40,834 nt of DNA. It comes from Quadrisphaera sp. (GTDB taxonomy: Bacteria > Actinomycetota > Actinomycetes > Actinomycetales > Quadrisphaeraceae). The stretch lies in assembly GCA_029257185.1 (NCBI GenBank), contig JARICT010000069.1, positions 1 through 40,834 on the forward strand, read 5' to 3'. The notes below the pieces were generated by a model, which had not been told where the DNA came from, did not search any database, and saw nothing but the letters and a program-made list of their open reading frames with translations. Each line of letters opens with the position of its first letter. Positions within the stretch are counted from its first letter, which is position 1. Below, piece by piece: positions 1-8,597 of the stretch. The translations under genes were made by a program, and so were the position numbers.

Positions 1-1043
1 GTGGTGCGCTCGGCCTCCGCGCTGGCCGCCTCGGCCTCGGCCTGGGCCGCGGCGACCGCCCGGGCGGGGTCGAGCAGCGGGGCGCCCGTGGACTCCAGCG
101 GGGGCCGGTCGGTGCCCTTGGCAGGGCCGCCGTCCCGCGAGGCCGACGCCCACGACGATCCCTCGGCGTCGCCGCCCATGGCCGCGCCGATGCCGGAGAG
201 CGCCTTGGTGAGCTCCGCGGGGACCACCCAGACCTTGCTGGCCTCGCCCTGCGCGATCTGGGGCAGCACCTGGAGGTACTGGTAGGCCAGCAGCGCCGGG
301 TCGGGGTCGCCGCGGTGGATGGCGTCGAAGACCGTGGCGATGGCCTGCGCCTCGCCCTGGGCGCGGAGCACCGCGGCCTGCGCCTCGCCGTCGGCCCGCA
401 GGATCTGGGACTTCTGCTCGCCCTCGGCCGTGAGGATCTGGGACGCCTTCTCCCCCTCGGCGGTGAGGATGACCGCGCGCCGGTCTCGCTCGGCCCGCAT
501 CTGCATCTCCATGGCGCCCTGCACCGACTGGGGCGGGTCGATCGACTTCAGCTCGACGCGGTTGACGCGGATCCCCCACCGCCCCGTGGCCTCGTCGAGC
601 ACCCCGCGCAGCTGTCCGTTGATGTTGTCGCGGCTGGTGAGGGTCTGCTCGAGGTCGAGGGACCCGATCACGTTGCGCAGCGTGGTGACCGTGAGCTGCT
701 CGATGCCCTGGATGTAGTTGGCGATCTCGTACGTCGCGGCCCGCGGGTCGGTGGGCTGGAAGTAGATGACCGTGTCGATGCTCACGACGAGGTTGTCGGA
801 GGTGATCACCGGCTGCGGGGGGAAGGAGACCACCTGCTCCCGCAGGTCCACCCGCGCGCGGACCCGGTCGACGACGGGCACCAGCAGGTGGAGGCCGGCC
901 TCCAGGGTGCGCGAGTACCGGCCCAGGCGCTCGACGATGAGCGACGAGGCCTGCGGGACGATGCGGACCGCACGCATCACGGTCAGCACGACCACCACGA
1001 GCAGGATGACCAGCACGATCGTGAGCAGGGTCGAGGTTTCCAT
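1..1043 (-). CDS. Stomatin-type SPFH/band 7 membrane protein (3' end outside window)
   Basis: This is a membrane-anchored scaffold protein of the SPFH (stomatin/prohibitin/flotillin/HflKC) family. Translating the minus strand from the ATG at 1043 gives at least 347 residues. There is one hydrophobic helix at about residues 5-24, then the SPFH core with the typical GRYSRTLEAGLH and QPVITSDNLVVSIDTVIYFQ stretches, then a charged Ala/Glu/Gln-rich coiled-coil region with repeated AEGE and ADGEAQ motifs. The C-terminus continues past base 1. Its start shares one base with the stop of the NfeD gene (TGATG), so the two are probably translationally coupled. SPFH-NfeD pairs are a known arrangement in which NfeD's OB-fold domain is thought to bind the SPFH oligomer. 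The cellular role is not known from sequence; membrane microdomain organisation or protease control are family-level guesses. Confidence 0.93.
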   Translation of the reverse strand, partial: METSTLLTIVLVILLVVVVLTVMRAVRIVPQASSLIVERLGRYSRTLEAGLHLLVPVVDRVRARVDLREQVVSFPPQPVITSDNLVVSIDTVIYFQPTDPRAATYEIANYIQGIEQLTVTTLRNVIGSLDLEQTLTSRDNINGQLRGVLDEATGRWGIRVNRVELKSIDPPQSVQGAMEMQMRAERDRRAVILTAEGEKASQILTAEGEQKSQILRADGEAQAAVLRAQGEAQAIATVFDAIHRGDPDPALLAYQYLQVLPQIAQGEASKVWVVPAELTKALSGIGAAMGGDAEGSSWASASRDGGPAKGTDRPPLESTGAPLLDPARAVAAAQAEAEAASAEAERT

Positions 1044-1543
1044 CAGGTGTCATCTCCGTCGGGGGGTGGGATGTCCGTGGCGGTCCTGCCGTCCTGGGCG
1101 CCCCGGTCGCTCTCGGTCGCGGCCGGCTCGACGATCGCGGTGGCGCCGTCGATCGTGACCACGCGGACCCGCGCGCCCACGTCGAGGGTGGCGCCGGGCT
1201 CGCTGCGCGCGCTCCACTCCTCGCCCGCCAGCTTCACGCGCCCGCCCAGGTCGTCCACGGCGGAGAGCACCAGGGCGGTGCGTCCGGCCAGCGCCGCGGT
1301 GCCGGAGGGGATCATCTCCTGCTGGGCCCGCAGGCGAGCCAGGATGCGGGGCCGGGCCAGGGTCAGCAGGCCGACGGCCAGCACGGCCGCCACGATCGCC
1401 TGCGCGGCGAACGGCCCTCCAGCCAGGGCGACGACGCCGCCGCCCAGGGCCGCCACCACGAGCGTCAGGAAGACGAGGTCGAGCGTGAACATCTCGGCGA
1501 CGCCCAGGGCGAACGCCGCGACCACCCACCAGAACCACGCCAT
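1043..1543 (-). CDS. NfeD-like membrane protein
   Basis: The 166-residue protein starts with three closely packed hydrophobic segments (about 4-20, 22-40 and 46-62). A soluble C-terminal beta domain (about 85-140) follows, with the pattern of an NfeD OB-fold (GRTALVLSAVDDLGGRVKL, then VGARVRVVTIDGATAIVEP). This is the short NfeD form that lacks the N-terminal ClpP-like serine protease domain of long NfeD proteins. It overlaps the downstream SPFH gene by one base, which fits the known NfeD-stomatin partnership. The start at 1543 is supported by a TAGGCT hexamer six bases upstream, suggesting a leaderless message. The NfeD assignment is firm; the physiological role is not. Confidence 0.9.
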   Translation of the reverse strand: MAWFWWVVAAFALGVAEMFTLDLVFLTLVVAALGGGVVALAGGPFAAQAIVAAVLAVGLLTLARPRILARLRAQQEMIPSGTAALAGRTALVLSAVDDLGGRVKLAGEEWSARSEPGATLDVGARVRVVTIDGATAIVEPAATESDRGAQDGRTATDIPPPDGDDT

Positions 1544-1549
1544 GATCCC

Positions 1550-1555
1550 AGCCTA
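1550..1555 (-). promoter_or_regulatory. Candidate -10 box of the nfeD-SPFH operon
   Basis: The minus-strand hexamer TAGGCT is followed by six bases (GGGATC) and then the nfeD ATG. This TANNNT-N6-start layout recurs at ten other starts in the window and implies transcription beginning at the start codon. No clear -35 box is visible. Confidence 0.55.
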
Positions 1556-2440
1556 GGCCCCGCCACCGACGACGGCCCTGGCCGACAGCCGACCTCCCTC
1601 GCGCTCCAGGGCGACCCTCACCCCGAACGTCTCCGACAGGGACGCCGACGTGATGGCCTCCTCCGCGGGACCGGCCACCAGCACCCTGCCCTCGCGCAGG
1701 AGCACCGCGTGGGTGATCCCCTCGGGGACCTCCTCCACGTGGTGGGTCACCAGCACCATCGCCGGGGCGGTGAGGTCGGCGGCCAGCACCCCCATGCGCG
1801 CGACGAGGTCCTCGCGCCCGCCGAGGTCCAGCCCGGCGGCGGGCTCGTCGAGGAGGAGCAGCTCCGGGTCGGACATGAGCGCGCGGGCGATGAGCACCCG
1901 GGCGGACTCCCCGCTGGAGAGCGTCCCGAAACGGCGCTGCGCCAGGCCGCCGGCCCCCATCTGCTCCAGCAGGGCCTGCCCGCGGTCGGTGTCGCCCTCC
2001 TCGTACGGCTCCTTCCACCGGCCCACCACGCCGTAGGACGCGGTGACGACCACGTCGAGCACCGCCTCGGAGGGCGGGACCTGCGCGGCGAGCGCCGCCG
2101 ACGCCAGGCCGATGCGGGGGCGCAGCTCGAAGACGTCGACCTTCCCGAGCCGCTCGCCGAGGACCCACGCGCGCCCGCCGCTGGGGTGGGCCCGCGTCGC
2201 GGCGACCTGCAGCAGCGTGGACTTCCCCGCCCCGTTGGGACCCAGCACCACCCACCGCTCGCCCTCCTCGACCTGCCAGCTGACCTCGTCGAGGAGCGTG
2301 GCGCCGCCGCGCGAGACGCTCACGCGGTCGAGGTCGACGACGTCGGCCATCGGCGCCGTGCGCAGCGGACCGCCGCGCGGGGGCCCGGCGGGGGCCGCGG
2401 CGGTCGAGCCGGCGGGCGGGGGCGGGGGTGTCGCTGCCAT
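1553..2440 (-). CDS. Stand-alone ABC transporter ATP-binding protein
   Basis: This 295-residue protein has a single ABC ATPase domain. Walker A is GPNGAGKS at 67-74, the signature is LSSGE at 174-178 (the usual LSGGQ is changed), and Walker B is LLLLDEP at 194-200. The first 30 or so residues are Pro/Ala-rich and dispensable-looking. I chose ATG 2440 because a TAGGGT hexamer lies seven bases upstream (leaderless layout); ATG 2350 (265 residues, MADVVDLD) is the alternative and has no ribosome site. No permease lies next to it, so the partner and substrate are unknown. Single-gene ATPases of this shape resemble the YlmA/ModF-like group, but that is a loose comparison. It lies 9 bases upstream of nfeD. 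Confidence 0.87.
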   Translation of the reverse strand: MAATPPPPPAGSTAAAPAGPPRGGPLRTAPMADVVDLDRVSVSRGGATLLDEVSWQVEEGERWVVLGPNGAGKSTLLQVAATRAHPSGGRAWVLGERLGKVDVFELRPRIGLASAALAAQVPPSEAVLDVVVTASYGVVGRWKEPYEEGDTDRGQALLEQMGAGGLAQRRFGTLSSGESARVLIARALMSDPELLLLDEPAAGLDLGGREDLVARMGVLAADLTAPAMVLVTHHVEEVPEGITHAVLLREGRVLVAGPAEEAITSASLSETFGVRVALEREGGRLSARAVVGGGA

Positions 2441-2447
2441 GCCCGTG

Positions 2448-2533
2448 ACCCTAGTGAGCGCCGCACCCGCGGTCGCCCCGGCGCGGAGCGCCGGTGGCCG
2501 GCCCCGACGTCGGCGGCCGGAGTCACCTACCGT
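2448..2533. promoter_or_regulatory. Divergent promoter region: ABC ATPase / hypothetical gene
   Basis: Two back-to-back -10-like hexamers occupy the 99-base gap. TAGGGT on the minus strand (2453-2448) is seven bases before ATG 2440. TACCGT on the plus strand (2528-2533) is six bases before ATG 2540. Both fit leaderless transcription. No recognisable -35 box or operator was found. Confidence 0.5.
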
Positions 2534-2539
2534 GAGGGG

Positions 2540-3463
2540 ATGCTGGAGGTCCCCCGTTCCGTCGTGCTGGCCGCCTGGGCGGGCGCCGTCGCCGCCGGGC
2601 GGGCCACGCCCGCCGCAGCCCTCGCGGCGGTCACCGGCAGCGACGAACCGCACACGACACAGCGCCGGTCGGCGTCCGCGGGCGCTCCGGGGCACCCCAC
2701 CGCGGGCCCACCGTGGAACGGCCCGGCGCGCCCCGGCACCGCGAGCACCACGTCCTCGACCGGTGGACGGCTGGCCGCCCTGGCCGGCGGCGGGCTCCTG
2801 GACCTGGTGGAGGGGCTGGCGGGCACGGGAGCGCGCGTGCGGGCGGTCCTGCCGGCCCCGGGCGACCCCGCGGGGCTCGCGGGGCCGCCGGGGCTCACCG
2901 CCGACGCGGTCGACGCCGGGGAGGCGGTGATCGTCGACGACCCGGGGGCGGGGGGACGGTTCGTCGCCGACGACGCGGCGACGGCGACGGCGCTGGTGCC
3001 CGAGGTGAGCGAGTTCGGCTCGGTGCTGGAGCCCGGGGCCATGGTCACGTGGACGGTCCAGCCGGCCCGCGTGCGGGCCGACGTCGACGCGCTCGACCTC
3101 GACGGCGCCGCGCGGACCTTGCGCGCGGCCCTGTCACGCTCGAGCGCGGAGCTGGCCGGGCTCGACCTGGCCCGGTGGCGCGAGGAGGCGGCTGATCGCC
3201 TCGCCGACGCGCGCGGCGGGGCTCTCGCCCGCGACGCCTTCCCCCCCAGCGCCCCGCCCGCGGCGGTCGCGACGGCGACGACGGCGGCCCGGGTGCTGCT
3301 CATCGTCGAGCTGGCGAGCGCCGACGACGGCGGGGCGGTCGTCGCGGGCGAGGCGTCCGCGCGCCGGGAGGTGCTGCGCGGCGTCGACGCGGTGGCCCGC
3401 GCGGCGCTCGCCGTCGCCGCGTCGAGCACCTGGCGGGCTCAGAGCCCCAGCGCGGCCTCGTAG
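2540..3463 (+). CDS. Unrecognised conserved-looking actinobacterial protein
   Basis: The product is 307 residues and soluble. I cannot assign a family. It starts with a helical MLEVPRSVVLAAWAGAVAAG stretch, has a Pro/Ser/Gly-rich, probably disordered segment at about 55-75 (inserted where the DNA is repetitive GC), and then a long Ala/Asp-rich region with alternating helix and strand character. No signal peptide, membrane helix or catalytic motif stands out. It is likely real because codon use is strongly actinobacterial through its length and a TACCGT hexamer sits six bases before the ATG. The purine run GAGGGG directly touches the ATG and is too close for a ribosome site, which supports a leaderless start. 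Its last 25 bases overlap the 3' end of glgA on the other strand. Confidence 0.7.
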   Translation: MLEVPRSVVLAAWAGAVAAGRATPAAALAAVTGSDEPHTTQRRSASAGAPGHPTAGPPWNGPARPGTASTTSSTGGRLAALAGGGLLDLVEGLAGTGARVRAVLPAPGDPAGLAGPPGLTADAVDAGEAVIVDDPGAGGRFVADDAATATALVPEVSEFGSVLEPGAMVTWTVQPARVRADVDALDLDGAARTLRAALSRSSAELAGLDLARWREEAADRLADARGGALARDAFPPSAPPAAVATATTAARVLLIVELASADDGGAVVAGEASARREVLRGVDAVARAALAVAASSTWRAQSPSAAS

Positions 3464-4680
3464 ACCTCGACGGTGCGCCCGGCGATGGTCTCCCAGGAGA
3501 ACTCCGCGACGGCGCGCTGGCGTCCGGCCCGACCGCGGCGAGCGGCCTCGGCGCGGTCGGAGCAGGCGAGCTCGAGGGCCTGGGCCAGGTCGCTGACGAA
3601 CCGCTCCGGGTCCGTGGGGGTTCCGGTGCCGTCGGTGGCCTGCTCGAGGGGGACGATCCAGCCCGTGCTGCCGTCGGCGACGACCTCGGGGATGCCGCCG
3701 GTGGCCGTCCCGACCACCGCCGCCCCGCACGCCATGGCCTCGAGGTTCACGATGCCCAGCGGCTCGTAGATCGAGGGGCAGACGAAGACGGTCGCCGCGG
3801 TCAGCACCTGGCACAGCGTCTCGCGCGGCAGCATCCGGTCGATCCAGACGACGCCGCTCCGGGTGGTGGCGAGCTCGGCCACGAGCTGCTCCACCTCGGC
3901 GGCGATCTCCGGGGTGTCCGGCGCCCCGGCGCAGAGCACCAGCTGGACGTCCTGCGGCAGCCGGGCCGCGGCCCTCAGGAGGTAGGGCAGGCCCTTCTGG
4001 CGGGTGATCCGGCCGACGAAGACGACCGAGGGCGCCTCGGGGTCGATCCCCAGGTCGCGCAGCGCGGCGTGGGCCTGCGGGCTGTCGTCGGGCTGCCATG
4101 CGCTGGAGTCGATGCCGTTGTGGACCACGTGGACCTTGGCGGGGTCCACCGCGGGGTAGCAGCGGAGGATGTCGGCGCGCATCCCCGCGGAGACCGCGAT
4201 GACGGCCGCGGCGCCGTGGTAGGCCGTGGACTCCGCCCACGAGGAGACGGCGTAGCCGCCGCCGAGCTGCTCGGCCTTCCACGGTCGCAGGGGCTCGAGG
4301 CTGTGCGCCGAGAGGACGTGGGGGACCCCCGCGAGCAGCCCGCCGACGTGCCCGGCCATGTTGGCGTACCAGGTGTGGGAGTGGAGCAGGTCGGCGCCGG
4401 CGACGTCGGCGGCCATCGCGAGGTCCACCCCGAGGGTGCGCAGGGTGGCGTTGGCCGACGCGAGCTCCGCGAGGTCCGGGTACCCGGTGGTGCCCTCCTC
4501 CGCGCGGGGTTCCCCGAAGGCGCGCACCCGCACGTCGAGCGTGGCCCCCGGCCCGGGCGTGCCCGACCCCAGGTCCACGTCGGGGTGTCGGCGCAGCACG
4601 TCGACCAGCTCGGCCACGTGGACGCCGGCCCCCCCGTAGACGGTGGGCGGGTACTCGCGGGTGAGGACGTCGAGGCGCAT
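3439..4680 (-). CDS. glgA: GT4-type glycogen synthase / maltose-1-phosphate synthase
   Basis: This 413-residue GT-B glycosyltransferase uses a nucleotide-activated glucose donor in alpha-glucan synthesis. The N-terminal domain carries YGGAGVHVAEL (about 15-25). The C-terminal domain carries RITRQKG at 224-230, with the conserved Arg and Lys that contact donor phosphates, and the EX7E motif in EPLGIVNLE (306-314). Length and many segments (EYPPTVYGGAGVHV, HSLEPLRPWKAEQLGGGY) match the mycobacterial Rv1212c protein from memory. That enzyme, called GlgM, makes maltose-1-phosphate from ADP-glucose and glucose-1-phosphate for the GlgE pathway. The call could therefore be glgM rather than a chain-elongating GlgA. 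It is divergent from glgC, which supplies ADP-glucose. The ATG is preceded by TAGGTT at six bases. Confidence 0.92.
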   Translation of the reverse strand: MRLDVLTREYPPTVYGGAGVHVAELVDVLRRHPDVDLGSGTPGPGATLDVRVRAFGEPRAEEGTTGYPDLAELASANATLRTLGVDLAMAADVAGADLLHSHTWYANMAGHVGGLLAGVPHVLSAHSLEPLRPWKAEQLGGGYAVSSWAESTAYHGAAAVIAVSAGMRADILRCYPAVDPAKVHVVHNGIDSSAWQPDDSPQAHAALRDLGIDPEAPSVVFVGRITRQKGLPYLLRAAARLPQDVQLVLCAGAPDTPEIAAEVEQLVAELATTRSGVVWIDRMLPRETLCQVLTAATVFVCPSIYEPLGIVNLEAMACGAAVVGTATGGIPEVVADGSTGWIVPLEQATDGTGTPTDPERFVSDLAQALELACSDRAEAARRGRAGRQRAVAEFSWETIAGRTVEVYEAALGL

Positions 4681-4686
4681 CGAGGC

Positions 4687-4802
4687 AACCTAGCGGCGCC
4701 GGAGGGTGCCGGTGACCACCTCCCCGGCCGACCGGTCCGGGGCCCCCGCGAGCGGCGGGTGCGTCCGGGCCCGTGATCGACGTCACCGGTCGCCGCTAGG
4801 GT
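4687..4802. promoter_or_regulatory. Divergent glgA-glgC promoter region
   Basis: The 129-base gap holds two outward-facing hexamers. TAGGTT on the minus strand (4692-4687) is six bases from the glgA ATG. TAGGGT on the plus strand (4797-4802) is seven bases from the glgC ATG. Both genes look leaderless, and the shared spacer could allow joint control of ADP-glucose supply and use. No operator palindrome is evident. Confidence 0.5.
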
Positions 4803-4809
4803 TCGGCCC

Positions 4810-6114
4810 ATGGCGACGAAGGTGTTGGCGATCGTTCTGGCAGGTGGCGAGGGCAAGCGGTTGATGCCCCTGACGGCGGACCGGGCCAAGCCCGCCGTCC
4901 CCTTCGGCGGTTCCTACCGCCTGGTCGACTTCGCGTTGTCGAACCTGGTCAACTCCGGCTATCTCAAGGTGGTCGTGCTCACGCAGTACAAGAGCCACTC
5001 CCTCGACAAGCACGTCACCCTGACCTGGCGCATGTCCACGATGATCGGGAACTACGTCACCCCCGTGCCCGCCCAGCAGCGCCTCGGCCCGCGCTGGTAC
5101 CTCGGCAGCGCCGACGCGATCTTCCAGTCCTTGAACCTCATCCGCGACGAGAAGCCCGACATCATCGTCGTGGTCGGGGCGGACCACGTGTACAAGATGG
5201 ACTTCTCGCAGATGGTCGAGCAGCACGTCGCCTCCGGGCTGCCGTGCACCGTCGCGGCGATCCGCCAGCCCATCGAGCTGGCCGACCAGTTCGGGGTCAT
5301 CGACACCGAGGCCTCGGCCCCGGACAGGATCGCCGCGTTCCTCGAGAAGCCGAAGGACCCCACGGGCCTCGCCGACTCCCCCGGCGAGGTGCTGGCGTCG
5401 ATGGGCAACTACGTGTTCGACGCGGACGCCCTGGTCGACGCCGTGACGCGCGACTTCGACGTCGAGGGCAGCCGGCACGACATGGGCGGCGACATCGTGC
5501 CGTGGTTCGTCGACCAGCAGCTCGCGGGCGTGTACGACTTCAAGGACAACGACATCCCCGGCGCGGAGACCGACACCACCGCCTACTGGCGCGACGTGGG
5601 GACGCTCGACAGCTACTACGAGGCCTCGATGGACCTCATCTCGGTGACCCCCGCCTTCAACCTCTACAACGACGCCTGGCCGATCCTCAGCCGCCAGCCG
5701 TCGCTGCCGCCGGCCAAGTTCGTCCACCACTCCGCGGGGCGCGTGGGGTCGGCCGTGGACTCGCAGGTCGGGCTCGGCACCATCGTCTCCGGCGCCACCG
5801 TGGACCACTGCGTCATCGGCGCCGGTGTGCGCCTCCACTCGTGGGCCGAGGTCTCCGACTCGGTCCTCATGGACGGGGTCGAGGTGGGGCGTCACGCCGT
5901 CGTGCGCCGAGCCATCATCGACAAGAACGTCGTGGTCCCGCCCGGGGCGACGGTCGGTGTGGACCTGGCCGCCGACGAGGCCGCCGGCTACACCGTGACG
6001 GCCTCGGGGATCACCGTCGTCGGCAAGGGGCACGTCGTGCCCGAGCCCGAGACGGTCCCGCAGGACCCGCCCGACCACGAGGACGGCCTCGCCGCCGGCC
6101 CGGGGGTGGCGTGA
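4810..6114 (+). CDS. glgC: Glucose-1-phosphate adenylyltransferase
   Basis: GlgC makes ADP-glucose from glucose-1-phosphate and ATP, the committed step of bacterial glycogen synthesis. The 434-residue length is normal. The N-terminal nucleotidyltransferase domain has [13 protein letters not shown] (10-22), [10 protein letters not shown] (25-34) and GADHVYKMD (123-131, catalytic Asp125). The C-terminal third has the hexapeptide character of the left-handed beta-helix that binds allosteric effectors (repeated V/I-G turns in about 305-410). It is divergent from glgA and ends in a GTGA overlap with serB, so serB and probably folE are co-transcribed with it. Confidence 0.97.
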   Translation: MATKVLAIVLAGGEGKRLMPLTADRAKPAVPFGGSYRLVDFALSNLVNSGYLKVVVLTQYKSHSLDKHVTLTWRMSTMIGNYVTPVPAQQRLGPRWYLGSADAIFQSLNLIRDEKPDIIVVVGADHVYKMDFSQMVEQHVASGLPCTVAAIRQPIELADQFGVIDTEASAPDRIAAFLEKPKDPTGLADSPGEVLASMGNYVFDADALVDAVTRDFDVEGSRHDMGGDIVPWFVDQQLAGVYDFKDNDIPGAETDTTAYWRDVGTLDSYYEASMDLISVTPAFNLYNDAWPILSRQPSLPPAKFVHHSAGRVGSAVDSQVGLGTIVSGATVDHCVIGAGVRLHSWAEVSDSVLMDGVEVGRHAVVRRAIIDKNVVVPPGATVGVDLAADEAAGYTVTASGITVVGKGHVVPEPETVPQDPPDHEDGLAAGPGVA

Positions 6115-7358
6115 GCGACGTCCTCACGGCGGCGACCGCCCCGGTCCTCGCCACCTTCACCGGCAGCTACCGCCCCGGGGTCGTCGCGGCCGTCCTGGAC
6201 GCGCTGGAGGCCGCCGGAGCCGACGTCGTCGACCTGCGGCAGATGCTCGTGCGCGACCACGTCACGATCTCCCTGGCGCTCACCCCGAGGGCCGGCAGCG
6301 ACGCCCCGGACCTGGAGCGCGCGCTCGCCGCCGCGGCGGCCGACCTCGACCTCACGCTCACCTCCTCGAGGGAGGAGGCCCACACCGGCCCGAGCGACGG
6401 CGACCACGTGTACGTCTGCGTGCTCGCGGCCCAGCTCTCGGCCGGTGCCCTGGCTCGGGTCACCGAGGACATCGCCGGGTCGGGCGCCCGGATCGACCGC
6501 GTGCGCCACCTCTCGCGGGAGCCGGTCGCGGCGGTGGAGATCGACGTCTCGGGGGCGTCCCTGGACGACCTCCGCGCCACGCTCGCGTCGCGCGCCGCCG
6601 GGCTGGGGGTCGACGTCGCGGTGTCACCGGCGGGCCTCGCGCGCCACGGGCGCCGGCTCGTGGTGCTCGACGTGGACTCCACCCTCATCCAGGACGAGGT
6701 CGTCGAGCTGCTCGCGGCCCACGCCGGGCGCAGCGACGAGGTGAGCGCGCTGACCGAGGCGGCGATGCACGGGCACGTCGACTTCGCCACCTCCCTGCGC
6801 CAGCGCGTCGCCGCGCTGGCCGGGCTGCACGTGGACGCCGTGGCGGACGTCGTCGGCGAGGTGCGGCTGACCCCCGGCGCGAAGACGCTGGTCGACGTCC
6901 TGCACCACCTCGGGTACACCCTCGCCCTGGTCTCGGGCGGCTTCGTCGAGGTGGTCGGCCCGCTGGCCGCGAGCCTCGGGATCGACCACGTGCGGGCCAA
7001 CGCCCTCGAGGTCTCGTCGAACCTCTTGACCGGAAGGACGCTCGGGAAGGTCGTCGGGCGCGCCGAGAAGGCCGAGGCCCTGCGTCAGTTCGCCGCCGAC
7101 GAAGGCCTCCCTCTCTCGCGCACCGTGGCGATCGGCGACGGCGCCAACGACCTCGACATGCTCGCGGCGGCAGGGCTCGGCATCGCCTTCAACGCCAAGC
7201 CGGTCCTGCGCGCCGCGGCCCAGACCACCATCAGCGTGCCCTTCCTGGACAGCGTGCTGCACCTCCTGGGTCTCTCGCGAGCCGAGATCGAGGAGGTGGC
7301 GGCCATGGCGGAGGTGGATCTCGTGCCGCTCGGCGCGGTCGCGGACGACGCGTGGTGA
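6111..7358 (+). CDS. serB: Phosphoserine phosphatase with two ACT domains
   Basis: SerB hydrolyses phosphoserine to serine, the last step of serine synthesis. The 415-residue form resembles mycobacterial SerB2: two N-terminal ACT-like domains (about 8-90 and 97-178) that may sense amino acids, then a HAD phosphatase domain. HAD motifs are visible: DVDST at 187-191 with Asp187 as nucleophile, VSGG at 274-277, and GDGAND at 342-347. The GTG start at 6111 overlaps the glgC stop as GTGA; no better start lies between the genes. Its own stop overlaps the folE start in the same way. Placing serine synthesis behind glgC has no obvious pathway logic. Confidence 0.95.
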   Translation: MSDVLTAATAPVLATFTGSYRPGVVAAVLDALEAAGADVVDLRQMLVRDHVTISLALTPRAGSDAPDLERALAAAAADLDLTLTSSREEAHTGPSDGDHVYVCVLAAQLSAGALARVTEDIAGSGARIDRVRHLSREPVAAVEIDVSGASLDDLRATLASRAAGLGVDVAVSPAGLARHGRRLVVLDVDSTLIQDEVVELLAAHAGRSDEVSALTEAAMHGHVDFATSLRQRVAALAGLHVDAVADVVGEVRLTPGAKTLVDVLHHLGYTLALVSGGFVEVVGPLAASLGIDHVRANALEVSSNLLTGRTLGKVVGRAEKAEALRQFAADEGLPLSRTVAIGDGANDLDMLAAAGLGIAFNAKPVLRAAAQTTISVPFLDSVLHLLGLSRAEIEEVAAMAEVDLVPLGAVADDAW

Positions 7359-7960
7359 CCGCCCGGCCGGACGTGCCCCGGGCTGCCCCGTACGACGCTC
7401 CGCGCGTGGCCGCGGCCGTCCGCGAGCTCCTGCTGGCCATCGGTGAGGACCCGGACCGTGAGGGACTGGTCGAGACTCCCCAGCGGGTCGCCCGCGCGGG
7501 GCTGGAGCTCTTCGCCGGCCTGCGCACCAGCGCCGAGGAGGTCCTCACCACGAGCTTCGACGCAGGGCACGAGGAGCTGGTCCTCGTGCGGGACATCGAC
7601 GTGGCCTCCGTCTGCGAGCACCATCTGCTGCCCTTCCGGGGCGTGGCCCACGTCGGGTACATCCCGGGTGCCGACGGACGGGTCACGGGGCTGTCGAAGC
7701 TGGCACGTCTGGTCGACGTGTACGCGCGGCGCCCCCAGCTCCAGGAGCGCCTGACCACGCAGGTGGCCGACGCGCTGGTCACCCACCTGTCGCCGAGGGG
7801 GGTGATGGTGGTCGTCGAGGCCGAGCACACCTGCATGTCCATGCGCGGCACCCGCACCCCCTCGGCCACCACGGTCACCTCCGCCGTGCGCGGGGGGATG
7901 CGGGAGGCGAGCACCCGGGCCGAGGTGATGCAGCTCATCGTCGGGCGCCACCAGCGCTGA
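7355..7960 (+). CDS. folE: GTP cyclohydrolase I
   Basis: FolE converts GTP to 7,8-dihydroneopterin triphosphate, the first step of folate (and pterin) synthesis. The 201-residue protein carries CEHHLLPF at 87-94 and EHTCMSMRG at 156-164, so Cys87, His90 and Cys159 fit the zinc site and His89 the catalytic position. [23 protein letters not shown] (from 111) is the usual core signature. I chose GTG 7355, which overlaps the serB stop as GTGA; GTG 7352, one codon earlier, is equally possible. In many actinobacteria folE follows ftsH, so its place behind serB is a local variation (from general knowledge, not checked). Confidence 0.96.
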   Translation: MTARPDVPRAAPYDAPRVAAAVRELLLAIGEDPDREGLVETPQRVARAGLELFAGLRTSAEEVLTTSFDAGHEELVLVRDIDVASVCEHHLLPFRGVAHVGYIPGADGRVTGLSKLARLVDVYARRPQLQERLTTQVADALVTHLSPRGVMVVVEAEHTCMSMRGTRTPSATTVTSAVRGGMREASTRAEVMQLIVGRHQR

Positions 7961-7978
7961 GCCCGGCCACCGCGCCCC

Positions 7979-7984
7979 TACCCT
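7979..7984 (+). promoter_or_regulatory. Candidate -10 box for the sulfite-oxidase-like gene
   Basis: TACCCT is followed by seven bases (GGGCCGC) and the ATG at 7992. This suggests the oxidoreductase pair has its own leaderless promoter just after folE rather than depending only on read-through. Confidence 0.5.
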
Positions 7985-7991
7985 GGGCCGC

Positions 7992-8597
7992 ATGAGCAGC
8001 CCCGCCCCCTTCGTCGGCCGCCGAGGGCGCGACGCGCGCCTGCCTCCGGGCCAGTACGACGTCGGGTCCGACTACCCCGTGCTGACCGCCGAGGCCACGC
8101 CGAACGTCTCGTCGAAGACGTGGACCTTCACCGTCGACGGTCTCGTGGAGCGCCCGACGTCCCTCACCGCCGCAGAGCTCCGCGCCCTGCCCCGCTCGAC
8201 GTGGGAGGGCGACATCCACTGCGTGACGACCTGGAGCAAGCTGGGGACGTCCTTCACCGGTGCGAGCCTCGACTCCGTGCTCGACCTCGCCGGCGTGGCC
8301 CCCAGCGCCACGCACGCCCTCTCCTGGTCCTCCAGCGGGTACACGACCAACCTGCCGGTCGAGGACCTCACCGGCGGCAGGGCGTGGCTGGTGTGGGAGC
8401 ACGAGGGCCGCCCGCTGACCACGGAGCACGGCGGGCCGGTGCGGATGCTGGTCCCCCACCTGTACTTCTGGAAGTCGGCCAAGTGGGTCGCCGGCCTCCG
8501 CTTCCTCGACCACGACGAGCCCGGCTTCTGGGAGCGCCACGGCTACCACCACCGCGGTGACCCGTGGCGCGAGCAGCGCTACGCGGGCGACGGGTGA
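7992..8597 (+). CDS. Sulfite oxidase-like molybdopterin oxidoreductase
   Basis: The 201-residue protein is a single molybdopterin-binding domain of the sulfite oxidase/YedY (MsrP) fold. The Mo-coordinating cysteine is probably Cys77 in DIHCVTTWS. WTFTVDGLVERP and the GGPVRMLVPHLYFWKSAKWV stretch are further family landmarks. It lacks the dimerisation and heme domains of true sulfite oxidases and has no signal peptide or Tat motif, so it should be cytoplasmic. The next gene is a flavin reductase starting inside its stop codon (GTGA), so the two probably form an electron-transfer pair. The substrate is unknown; an S-oxide or N-oxide is a guess from YedY. Confidence 0.9.
   Translation: MSSPAPFVGRRGRDARLPPGQYDVGSDYPVLTAEATPNVSSKTWTFTVDGLVERPTSLTAAELRALPRSTWEGDIHCVTTWSKLGTSFTGASLDSVLDLAGVAPSATHALSWSSSGYTTNLPVEDLTGGRAWLVWEHEGRPLTTEHGGPVRMLVPHLYFWKSAKWVAGLRFLDHDEPGFWERHGYHHRGDPWREQRYAGDG

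Noticed and set aside
315-1556. Long plus-strand reading frame opposite the SPFH and nfeD genes
   Set aside because: It encodes a His/Asp/Arg/Leu-rich shadow peptide; the minus strand gives clear SPFH and NfeD domains.
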